Assembly: GCF_015277815.1 (NCBI RefSeq)
Contig: NZ_CP063813.1
Location: forward strand, 186,001-250,000
Direction of reading: 5' to 3'
DNA: 64,000 bases
Origin: Microbacterium atlanticum
Lineage (GTDB): Bacteria > Actinomycetota > Actinomycetes > Actinomycetales > Microbacteriaceae
The notes beneath the pieces were generated by a model that saw only the letters and a list, made by a program, of their open reading frames with translations, had not been told where the DNA came from and did no database searches. Shown one piece after another: positions 15,905 to 23,259 of the stretch. Made by a program: the position numbers and the translations under genes. Numbering within the stretch: position 1 is the first letter of the stretch; each line of letters opens with the position of its first letter.

Positions 15905-17032
15905 TCAGAACAGGCGGTCGGATGCCTCGGCCCTCGGTGTCGCGAGCGCCGGCGTCGCCGGGCGGAGAGCAGCGGCGGCGGCTCGGCCGCGTGAGGTCGT
16001 GACGATCGTCGCAGCGCGGGTGGCGGCGCGGTCGGCGAGACCGGTCACGGTCATGCCCCGACCGTGCTCCTCTTCGGCTCGCCCGTCCAGCCGGTGCGCG
16101 CGCAGCAGCGGCCGCACGCGCTGCGCGAGCCACGCGCGGTAGGCCTTCGGCGCGTTCGCGGTGACGCCGGGGTACATGCCGCGATACGCCGGAACGAGCT
16201 GCGGATGCCTCTCCTCCAGCCACTGCATGAACCACTGCTTCGCACCCGGCCGGAGGTGCAGCGCCCCGTAGACCACGCGGATCGCACCGGCTTCCTTGAT
16301 GCGGGTGAGCGCGTGATCGATCGCAGCACGGGAGTCGGTGAGGTGGGGGATGATCGGCATCAGGAAGACCGTGACGCGGAAGCCCGCGTCGGTGGCCGCG
16401 CGGACCGTCTCCAACCGCGCGGACGCGGTGGGCGTGCCCGGTTCGATGAGGTGCTGCAGCTCATCGTCGAACACCGCGATCGACATGGCCAGGGTGACGT
16501 GCACCTGGGTGGCGGCATCCGTCAGCATCGGCAGGTCGCGTCGCATCAGCGTGCCCTTGGTGAGGATCGAGAACGGGGTGCCCGACTCGGTGAGCGCCGA
16601 CACGATGCCGGGCATCAGCCGGTAGCGGCCCTCCGCACGCTGGTAGGGGTCGGTGTTGGTGCCGAGCATGACCGGCTGCCGCTGCCAGCTGCCGCGCCGG
16701 AGCTCCTTCTCGAGCACCTCGGCGACGTTGATCTTGGCGACGACCTGCGTGTCGAAGTCGCGCCCGGCGTCGAGGTCGAGGTACTCGTGCGTTCCGCGGG
16801 CGAAGCAGTACGAGCACGCATGGCTGCACCCGCGGTACGGGTTGACCGTCCAGTCGAACGGCATCGCCGACGCCGTCGGCACGTGGTTCAGCGCCGACCT
16901 GCAGAGCACCTCGTGGAACGTGACGCCCGCGAACTCGGGGGTGGTGACCGAGCGCACGAGGCCGTTGAGCTGCTCGAGCCCGGGCAGGGCTGCGGCATCC
17001 GCCACTCCCAGTTCCTGACCCTGCCATCTCAC
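15905..17032 (-). CDS. Rv2578c-family radical SAM protein
   Basis: A 375-residue radical SAM protein of the Rv2578c/SplB-like type. The 4Fe-4S motif CSHACSYC sits in NPYRGCSHACSYCFARGTHEY near residue 70, followed by AKINVAEVLEKEL and LGTNTDPYQ. The Arg/Ala-rich end is probably disordered. Start is GTG 17032 (reading VRWQGQELG, the usual N-terminus of the family); longer frames exist but the promoter lies inside them. The promoter places transcription at the GTG, and an SOS-box-like site overlaps it. The family is linked to DNA-damage responses in mycobacteria; its reaction is unproven. Confidence 0.88.
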   Translation of the reverse strand: MRWQGQELGVADAAALPGLEQLNGLVRSVTTPEFAGVTFHEVLCRSALNHVPTASAMPFDWTVNPYRGCSHACSYCFARGTHEYLDLDAGRDFDTQVVAKINVAEVLEKELRRGSWQRQPVMLGTNTDPYQRAEGRYRLMPGIVSALTESGTPFSILTKGTLMRRDLPMLTDAATQVHVTLAMSIAVFDDELQHLIEPGTPTASARLETVRAATDAGFRVTVFLMPIIPHLTDSRAAIDHALTRIKEAGAIRVVYGALHLRPGAKQWFMQWLEERHPQLVPAYRGMYPGVTANAPKAYRAWLAQRVRPLLRAHRLDGRAEEEHGRGMTVTGLADRAATRAATIVTTSRGRAAAAALRPATPALATPRAEASDRLF

Positions 17033-17038
17033 CTCCCC

Positions 17039-17067
17039 ATCAGAACAAAAGTTCGAAGACACGTCAA
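17039..17067 (-). promoter_or_regulatory. Promoter for the Rv2578c-like gene
   Basis: On the minus strand TTGACG (17067-17062), a 17-bp spacer, then TCTGAT (17044-17039), with the GTG start codon at the expected +1. This is the best -35/-10 pair for a leaderless gene in the window. Confidence 0.6.
17041..17056. promoter_or_regulatory. LexA/SOS-box-like site
   Basis: CAGAAC-AAAA-GTTCGA. The actinobacterial/Gram-positive LexA consensus is (T)CGAAC-N4-GTTCG(A): the right half is perfect and the left differs at its first two bases. It lies between the -35 and the start codon of the radical SAM gene, overlapping the -10, where LexA would block polymerase. Confidence 0.6.
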
Positions 17068-17144
17068 GACTGGGTGACGGCGTGTCGAACATGCCCGAGC
17101 GAGAGGGTCGGCCGCGGTGGCGGTCGCGCCCCAGGCCAGGAAGA

Positions 17145-18422
17145 ATGGCAGGCGTGACGGAGCCAGGCCGGCTCGCCACCCCCCGAGCCGTCCCCGAGAC
17201 TCGTCGTGCTGCCCGAGAGCTGCGCGAGGAGGCGGCGCGGCGTGCCCGCGAGACCGCTCCCGCCCCCCATTCCGTCGCAGATCCACCCGCCGCCGCGCCC
17301 GCACTGGCCGCGTCCGCCGCCCGCGAGTCAGCGCCGACCACGCCCCCCGCTCCCGCCGCGCCCCTGCCCGCCCCCGCAACGCGGCGCGACCGGAAGGCCG
17401 CGACCCGCAACCGCCCGGCGACGAGCGAGCGGCGCGCCGCGCGCGGGGCGGAGATCCTCGCGGTCGCAGAGGACGCGCAGCCCGTCCGCCACGCCCGCCC
17501 GCGTCGTCTCACCGGCCGCATCGCCGTGGTGGCGGGACTCACCACCGGCGCCGCGCTGTTGCTCGGCTCGGCGGCGATGACGGCGGCCATGCTGCCGCCC
17601 GCACCCGAGGCCGACGCCCGAGCCGCGCTCACCACGGCCCCCGAGACGCGCGAGATCGAACAGCTGCCGGTGCCCGCGGTCGAGCAGTCCCCGCTCGCGG
17701 CCGACCTCTGCGCCATCCCCGAGTTCCTCACCGCGCTGCAGTCGGGCGCCGACGAGCAGGCGATCGTCGCGGCGGGCGGTGGCGAGGCGTTCCGTGCGGC
17801 GGTGGTCGACGGGCGCGCGCCGTGCGTCGACCTCGGCGACTCCGCACGCGTCTGGGCGGTCGTGGACAAGCTGCGCCCGGCCTCACCGGTCGACTACCGC
17901 CCCAGCGGGCTGGTGATCCCCGACGGCGTGCGCAACGTCGACGGAGGCGCGCTGCGCAGCGATGCGGCATCCGCTCTCACCTCGCTCGTCAACGCTGCCC
18001 GCACCGCCGGCGTGGGCGAGATCGCCCTCGAGAGCGGCTTCCGCTCGTATCAGACGCAGCAGCAGACGTACGGGCGGCACTTCGCCGAGCGCGGCGACCG
18101 GGCAGACCAGGTGAGCGCGCGACCGGGGTACAGCGAGCACCAGCTCGGTCTCGGCGCCGACGTCGTCGCGTGCGCCGGCGGGTGCGGCACTCTCGACCAG
18201 CTCGCCGCGTCGCCGCAGGGGCAGTGGGTGGCTCAGCACGCGTGGGAGCACGGGTGGATCGTGCGCTACGTCGAGGGCGCGACCGACATGACCGGCTACC
18301 TTCCCGAGCCGTGGCACCTGCGCTACATCGGGCCGGAGCTCGCGAAGGCCTACCACGACGGCGGATGGACGTCGCTCGAGGCGTTCTTCGCCCTCGAGCC
18401 GGCACCCGACTACCGGCAGTGA
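17145..18422 (+). CDS. VanY-type D-alanyl-D-alanine carboxypeptidase
   Basis: A 425-residue membrane-anchored peptidase. Residues 1-120 are a cytoplasmic Pro/Ala/Arg-rich region, a helix RIAVVAGLTTGAALLLGSAA follows near residues 125-150, and the extracellular C-terminus is a VanY/peptidase M15B domain: ESGFRSYQTQQQTYGRH, then SARPGYSEHQLGLGADV (zinc ligands His and Asp), and EPWHLRYIG (third zinc ligand His, catalytic Glu). It trims the terminal D-Ala of peptidoglycan stems. AGGA lies just upstream of ATG 17145; GTG 17154 is an alternative. It is divergent from the Rv2578c-like gene. Confidence 0.9.
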   Translation: MAGVTEPGRLATPRAVPETRRAARELREEAARRARETAPAPHSVADPPAAAPALAASAARESAPTTPPAPAAPLPAPATRRDRKAATRNRPATSERRAARGAEILAVAEDAQPVRHARPRRLTGRIAVVAGLTTGAALLLGSAAMTAAMLPPAPEADARAALTTAPETREIEQLPVPAVEQSPLAADLCAIPEFLTALQSGADEQAIVAAGGGEAFRAAVVDGRAPCVDLGDSARVWAVVDKLRPASPVDYRPSGLVIPDGVRNVDGGALRSDAASALTSLVNAARTAGVGEIALESGFRSYQTQQQTYGRHFAERGDRADQVSARPGYSEHQLGLGADVVACAGGCGTLDQLAASPQGQWVAQHAWEHGWIVRYVEGATDMTGYLPEPWHLRYIGPELAKAYHDGGWTSLEAFFALEPAPDYRQ

Positions 18423-18457
18423 CCCGCCGCGCCGCCGCCCGCCGCGGAACTGAATCC

Positions 18458-18468
18458 CACCCTGGGTG
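18458..18468. promoter_or_regulatory. Palindrome upstream of the acyl-CoA dehydrogenase gene
   Basis: CACCCTGGGTG, an 11-bp perfect palindrome around a central base, lies about 22 bp upstream of a good -10 (TAGGAT, 18491-18496), that is, at the -35 position. It may be an operator for a fatty-acid-responsive repressor; no regulator gene is adjacent. Confidence 0.35.
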
Positions 18469-18554
18469 AGACTCAATGTCGCGGGCGGCGTAGGATCGAG
18501 GTACCGGGGCGGCGACGGGACGCCGACCCGACGAAGAGAGAGGTTTCGCCTGCG

Positions 18555-19718
18555 ATGGAGCGGGATATCTACGACGAGGACCACGACGCCTTCCGCGACG
18601 TCGTCAAGGAGTTCATCAAGCGCTACGCGTCGGACGAGAAGCGCCGGCAGTGGGACCGCGACGGCGAGATCGACCGCGCGACCATGCTGGCCGCGGGCGA
18701 GGCCGGGATCATCGGCCTGTCGGTGCCCGAGGAGTTCGGCGGTGCGGGCATGCTGCAGGACTACCGCTTCCGTGCGATCGTGCTCGAAGAGACGATCTCG
18801 GCCGGGCTCGGCTCGCTCGCCGGGGCCCTCGGCATCCAGGACGACCTGGCCGTGCCGTACATCGTGCACATGGGCACGCAGGAGCAGAAGGAGAAGTGGC
18901 TCCCCGGCATGGCGACCGGCGAGATCCTCGGCGCGCTCGCGATGACCGAGCCCGGGGCGGGCTCCGACCTGCGGGGCATCAAGACGACCGCCAAGCGGGT
19001 CGAGGGCGGATACCTCGTCAACGGCGCCAAGACGTTCATCTCGTCGGGCAAGACGGCCGACATGGTCGTCACGTTCGTCAAGACCGGCGAGGGCAACCGC
19101 CCCGACGCCTTCAGCCTGCTGATCCTCGAGGACGGCATGCCGGGCTTCGACCACTCGAAGAAGCTCGAGAAGATGGGCTTCCACGGCTGGGACACCGCCG
19201 AGCTCTCGTTCACCGACGTGTTCGTGCCCGAAGAGAACCTGATCGGCGGCAAGGAGGGCCTCGGGTTCATCCAGCTCATGATGAACCTGCCGCTCGAGCG
19301 CCTCTCGATCGGCGTCGCCGCGGCCGCCGCCGGCGAGGCCGCCTTCGTGTGGACGCGCGACTACGTGCTCAGCCGTGAGGCCTTCGGCGAGCGGATCGCG
19401 GACTTCCAGAACACCCGGTTCAAGCTGGCCGACATGGCGACCACCGTCGACGTGATGTGGGCCTACACCGACCGCGCGATGATGCTCTACAAGGACCAGA
19501 AGCTCACCGCCGAAGAGGCGGCCAAGGTCAAATTCTGGACCACCGACCGCGAGGCAGAGCTGCTCGACATCGGAGTGCAGCTGCACGGCGGCTACGGCTA
19601 CATCACCGAGTACCCGATCGCCCGCGCCTACCTCGACGCCCGCGTCCACCGCATCTACGGCGGCACGAACGAGATCATGCGCGACCTCGTCTCGCGCCAG
19701 ATCGTCGGCAAGCGCTAG
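18555..19718 (+). CDS. Acyl-CoA dehydrogenase (long-chain/isovaleryl type)
   Basis: A 387-residue flavoenzyme with the full family layout: an N-terminal helical domain, a beta domain with ALAMTEPGAGSDLRG (FAD and substrate) and YLVNGAKTFISSG, and a C-terminal bundle with VLSREAFGERIADFQNTRFKLADM. The C-terminal motif reads YGGTNEIMRDL, with Gly where medium-chain enzymes carry the catalytic Glu; a Glu near residue 260 (AAAGEAAFVWTRDYV) matches the alternative base of long-chain and isovaleryl-CoA dehydrogenases. It performs the first oxidation step of beta- or branched-chain oxidation. It stands alone with its own promoter. Confidence 0.92.
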   Translation: MERDIYDEDHDAFRDVVKEFIKRYASDEKRRQWDRDGEIDRATMLAAGEAGIIGLSVPEEFGGAGMLQDYRFRAIVLEETISAGLGSLAGALGIQDDLAVPYIVHMGTQEQKEKWLPGMATGEILGALAMTEPGAGSDLRGIKTTAKRVEGGYLVNGAKTFISSGKTADMVVTFVKTGEGNRPDAFSLLILEDGMPGFDHSKKLEKMGFHGWDTAELSFTDVFVPEENLIGGKEGLGFIQLMMNLPLERLSIGVAAAAAGEAAFVWTRDYVLSREAFGERIADFQNTRFKLADMATTVDVMWAYTDRAMMLYKDQKLTAEEAAKVKFWTTDREAELLDIGVQLHGGYGYITEYPIARAYLDARVHRIYGGTNEIMRDLVSRQIVGKR

Positions 19719-19726
19719 CACGGGAG

Positions 19727-19775
19727 CGGATGCCGCGACCCCGCGCCTTTCGCCGGCGCCGGGCCGCGGCATCCG
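19727..19775. terminator. Bidirectional terminator between convergent genes
   Basis: CGGATGCCGCG (19727-19737) and CGCGGCATCCG (19765-19775) form a perfect 11-bp stem with a 27-base loop that can pair further. It lies midway between the acyl-CoA dehydrogenase stop and the EcfT stop. Confidence 0.6.
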
Positions 19776-19826
19776 TCGTCTGTGCCGTCCTGGGCGCCGC
19801 CCCAGCGCGAGGCGGGCCCGGGGTGG

Positions 19827-20672
19827 TCACAGCCCCCAGGGGAAGAACGCCCAGAGGATCGCGGCCGAGACCGCCCAGAACGCCAGGACGAACACGGTGT
19901 CGCGCACGCGCCAAGGCACGAGGTGGCGCTCGGTGCGGTCGGGATGGGCGCCGAAGGCGCGCGCGTCCATCGCGAGCGCGACCCGCTCGGCGTGGCGGAT
20001 CGCTCCGGCCAGCAGCGGCACGATGTAGCCGAACCAGCGCGCGACGGCGGCGAAGGGCCCCCGCCCGCCGTGGGCGCCGCGCACGCGATGCGCCTGCCGG
20101 ATGACGTCGAGCTCGTACCCGAACCGCGGCACGAAGCGGAACGCCGCCAGCGCGGTGTAGCCGATGCGGTACGGCACGCGCAGCTGCTGCACCGAGGCGC
20201 GCACGAGATCCGGGCCGGTCGTCGACAGGCCGACGATGAGGGTGAGCGCGAGGATCGCGGCCAGCCGCACGGCGGTGGCATACCCGACCGCGAGCGCGCC
20301 CCCGTACATCGACCAGCCGCCGATCTGCCACACCACGACCGACTGGTCGACGCGCGACACGTCGGTCCACAGCGCGAACCCGAGGCCGATCACCAGCACG
20401 CCCAGCGGCAGCGCGACGAAGAGGAGCGCCGCCAGCCGGCGGGTGAACCTCACCCCGACGAGCAGCACGGCGTACGCGAGCAGCAGGAATGCCGCCGGAG
20501 TCGCGGCATCCCGCACGAACACCAGCACCGCCATCGCGGGCAGCGGTGCGGCGAGTTTCGCGAGCGGATTGAGGCGGTACAGGAACCGGACAGCGGATGC
20601 CTCGACCCGTGCGTACGGATCGATCGTGCGGCGTGCCGCCGTCGCGACGGTGAGGGGGCCGGTCTCGGTCAC
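19827..20672 (-). CDS. ecfT: ECF transporter transmembrane component EcfT
   Basis: A 281-residue membrane protein of the EcfT/CbiQ family: an N-terminal amphipathic part with RLNPLAKLAAPLPAMAVLVF, four to six membrane helices, and the cytoplasmic coupling region with ALAMDARAFGAHPDRT, which corresponds to the conserved Ala-Arg-Gly-type motifs that contact the ATPase. It links ATP hydrolysis to the substrate-binding S component. Start GTG 20672 overlaps the ATPase stop (GTGA), indicating translational coupling. Confidence 0.9.
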   Translation of the reverse strand: MTETGPLTVATAARRTIDPYARVEASAVRFLYRLNPLAKLAAPLPAMAVLVFVRDAATPAAFLLLAYAVLLVGVRFTRRLAALLFVALPLGVLVIGLGFALWTDVSRVDQSVVVWQIGGWSMYGGALAVGYATAVRLAAILALTLIVGLSTTGPDLVRASVQQLRVPYRIGYTALAAFRFVPRFGYELDVIRQAHRVRGAHGGRGPFAAVARWFGYIVPLLAGAIRHAERVALAMDARAFGAHPDRTERHLVPWRVRDTVFVLAFWAVSAAILWAFFPWGL

Positions 20673-22486
20673 GGCGCACCTCCCCCGGGCATGGCCGGAG
20701 GCGGGGCCTCCGGAACCGGAGCCGCCGCCGCCGGGGCAGCCGGAACGGGGGGTGCCGGCGGGCCGCCGGGGAGGTCGGCGAGGCGCGCGATGCGGGCGAG
20801 CTCCGGGTGGTTGCGTACCCCGCGCAGCGCTCGGCGCAGCGGGGGCGGCCGCAGGCCGGCACGGGCGATGAGCGCGTCGTCGGCGAAGACATCCGCCGTC
20901 GCCCCGTCGGCGAGCACGCGGCCGTCGGCGAGCACGACGGTGCGGTCGGCGTAGTCGGTCACCAGCTGCATGTCGTGCGACACCACGACGATCGTCGTGC
21001 CCTGCGCGTTCAGCTCCGACAGCAGGGAGAGCAGCTCGTCGGCCCGTGCGCGATCCTGGCCGAACGTGGGCTCGTCGAGCACGAGCACCGAGGCACCGGC
21101 GACCAGCGCCGTGCCGACGGAGAGGCGCCGCTTCTGCCCGCCCGAGAGCAGGAACGGGTGACTGTCGGCTTTGGCGGCGAGTCCGAAGCGGGCGAGCAGG
21201 GCGTCGGCGCGGGCCCGCACCTCGGCTTCGGGCAGCCGCTGCAACCGCAGGCCGTGGGCGATCTCGTCGAAGACGGTGTGCGCGATGAACTGGTGCTCGG
21301 GGTTCTGGAACACGAACCCGATGCGCCGGCTCAGGGTGCGCGAGTCGGTGCGCCCCACGTCGAGGCCGTCGACGTGCACGGTGCCTCTGGGCGGCGCGAT
21401 GACGCCCGCCATCGCCTGGATGAGGCTGGTCTTGCCTGCGCCGTTGGCTCCCACGATGGCGACGAACGCACCCCGCGGCACGTCCAGGTCGACGCCCCGC
21501 AGGACCTCGGTGCGGCCGCGCCGCAGCGTGAGGTCGCGCACGGTGATGACCGGGACTTCGGTACCTGCGCCCGCCGACGTCGTGCGTTTCGACAGAACGG
21601 AGGGGGGAGGAGGGGAGGGCGCGGGCTCCGCGTCGAGCGCCGCGCGCAGCTCGTCGGGGGTGAGTGGCAGCGGGTCCAGCGCGAAACCGGCTCGGCGCAG
21701 CCGCAGCGCGGCGATGGCCGACACCGGAAGCCACACGCCCATCTCGTGCAGATCGTTCGCCCGCCCGCGCAGCACGTCGTCGACGCTGCCGTCGGCGGCG
21801 AGGCGGCCCTCGTGGTCGAGCACCACCACCCGGTCGACGAACCCGACCGCCGCGTCGAGGTTGTGCTCGACCAGGAGGACAGCGCGGTCGCCGGCCGCAA
21901 CGAGCTCGCCGAGGGCCGCGTAGACCTCCTCGATCCCCGCCGGGTCGAGGTTCGCGGTCGGCTCGTCGAGCACCAGCAGCGGTGACCCCATCGCGAGGGC
22001 GCACGCGATCGCCAGCCGCTGCCGGCCTCCGCCCGACAGCCGGTCCGGGTTCTCGGCGCGACGCTCCCACAGGCCCACGCGGCGCAGAGCAGCCTCGGCC
22101 CTGGCCAGCACGTCGGGCACCGGCATCCGCAGATTCTCCGGGCCGAAGGCGACCTCGTCGAGCACCGTGCCGGTCACCAGCTGAGCGTCCGGATCCTGGA
22201 ACACCATGCCGACCCGCGTGCTGAGCTCGGCGACGGCGGAGACCTGCGTGTCGATCCCGTCGACCTCCACCGAACCGGTCACCGTCGCGGGCACCGCGTG
22301 CGGGATGAGTCCGTTGAGCGCGAGCGTCAGCGTCGACTTGCCCGAGCCGCTGGGTCCCAAGAGCAGCACGACTTCGCCGGGAGCGATGTCGAACGACACG
22401 GATGCCGGTGCCGGAGCGGTCTCGCCGTCGTGAGTGACGCCGAGCGCACGCACCCGCAGCAGCGGCGCGGCAGTGGACACGGGCAT
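20669..22486 (-). CDS. Fused double ATPase of an ECF transporter
   Basis: A 605-residue protein with two complete ABC domains. Domain 1 has LGPSGSGKST, signature LSGGGRQRL and LLVLDEPTANLDP; domain 2 has VGANGAGKTS, LSGGQKRRL and VLVLDEPTFGQDR. The two correspond to EcfA1 and EcfA2 on one chain, as in the YkoD type. A Pro/Ala-rich tail of about 35 residues follows. It is coupled to EcfT by a 4-base overlap and lies 79 bases after the S-component gene. Domain 1 has Gly at the last signature position (LSGGG instead of LSGGQ), which may make the two sites unequal. Confidence 0.92.
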   Translation of the reverse strand: MPVSTAAPLLRVRALGVTHDGETAPAPASVSFDIAPGEVVLLLGPSGSGKSTLTLALNGLIPHAVPATVTGSVEVDGIDTQVSAVAELSTRVGMVFQDPDAQLVTGTVLDEVAFGPENLRMPVPDVLARAEAALRRVGLWERRAENPDRLSGGGRQRLAIACALAMGSPLLVLDEPTANLDPAGIEEVYAALGELVAAGDRAVLLVEHNLDAAVGFVDRVVVLDHEGRLAADGSVDDVLRGRANDLHEMGVWLPVSAIAALRLRRAGFALDPLPLTPDELRAALDAEPAPSPPPPSVLSKRTTSAGAGTEVPVITVRDLTLRRGRTEVLRGVDLDVPRGAFVAIVGANGAGKTSLIQAMAGVIAPPRGTVHVDGLDVGRTDSRTLSRRIGFVFQNPEHQFIAHTVFDEIAHGLRLQRLPEAEVRARADALLARFGLAAKADSHPFLLSGGQKRRLSVGTALVAGASVLVLDEPTFGQDRARADELLSLLSELNAQGTTIVVVSHDMQLVTDYADRTVVLADGRVLADGATADVFADDALIARAGLRPPPLRRALRGVRNHPELARIARLADLPGGPPAPPVPAAPAAAAPVPEAPPPAMPGGGAP

Positions 22487-22565
22487 CCGATCGTCAAGGG
22501 AACTTAGCGTCCCCTAACCTACCCCGTCCGCCGGGGCGGAACCCGGTCCCGGCCCCGTGCGACGG

Positions 22566-23117
22566 TCAGGCGCGGCTGCGGCGCGCGACGCCGGCGCGGC
22601 GCAGCGCGGCGCCGATGGCGAGCCCCACAGCGGTCCACGCCACGGGCCCGACGATGAAGAGCGACACGTAGACGACCTGACCCCACAGCGGGAACCGCGA
22701 GACGTCCGCCGCGAACCAGATGGACACCGCGATCACGGCGCCGACGATCACCGCGGAGACGAAGAACCGCCACGGCTCCCAGCGCTTGTAGCGGGAGGCG
22801 GCGGCGATCAGCTCCTGCAGCGCGCCGACGAGCAGCGCCGTGCCGATGTATCGGCCGATCCACAGCGGCACGACCGCGCTCGCGACCAGCGCTGCGATGA
22901 GGTGCGTGATCAGCGCGACCCACGGACGCCGGAGCAGCTCCTGCGCCACCACGCCGGGAAGGACGTGCACCCCGAGAACGAGCCCGTAGAGGATCGGCGC
23001 ACCCGCCGAGACGAAGCCGCTGATCGCACCTGCGCCGGCCTGCAGAACACCGGTCGCGACACCGATCGCCGCACAGGTGAGCAGAACGCTCGTCGAAAGT
23101 CGGACGCGTTCAGCCAC
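22566..23117 (-). CDS. ECF transporter S component (YkoE-like)
   Basis: A 183-residue integral membrane protein with five or six helices, including GAPILYGLVLGVHVLPGVVAQ and GRYIGTALLVGALQELIAA. Size, helix number and a position just upstream of a fused ATPase and an EcfT gene fit the S component of a dedicated ECF system; the layout S/A-A/T is that of YkoEDC, which carries a thiamine pyrimidine in Bacillus. No TPP riboswitch is visible upstream, so the substrate is open. GTG 23117 is preceded by TAGACT and 6 bases, again a leaderless arrangement. Confidence 0.75.
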   Translation of the reverse strand: MAERVRLSTSVLLTCAAIGVATGVLQAGAGAISGFVSAGAPILYGLVLGVHVLPGVVAQELLRRPWVALITHLIAALVASAVVPLWIGRYIGTALLVGALQELIAAASRYKRWEPWRFFVSAVIVGAVIAVSIWFAADVSRFPLWGQVVYVSLFIVGPVAWTAVGLAIGAALRRAGVARRSRA

Positions 23118-23123
23118 CTGACA

Positions 23124-23129
23124 AGTCTA
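23124..23129 (-). promoter_or_regulatory. -10 element for leaderless S-component gene
   Basis: TAGACT, then 6 bases, then GTG 23117 on the minus strand. A TTGTGA lies 23 bp upstream of it, further than ideal for a -35. Confidence 0.45.
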
Positions 23130-23259
23130 CCGACGGGAGCCATCGCTTTTCTCACAAAGATCTCATTAACCGGGAATTGACCGAGAGTTAGGTTTGAGGT
23201 CGTTGCGCCCCGAAGAAGTGGCGCGACTTCTCCCCACAAAATCCACATGGAGGCCACGA

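Noticed and set aside
23118..23259. TPP riboswitch upstream of the ECF S-component gene
   Set aside because: Neither conserved internal-loop sequence of the THI element is present on either strand, and the promoter geometry suggests a leaderless start.
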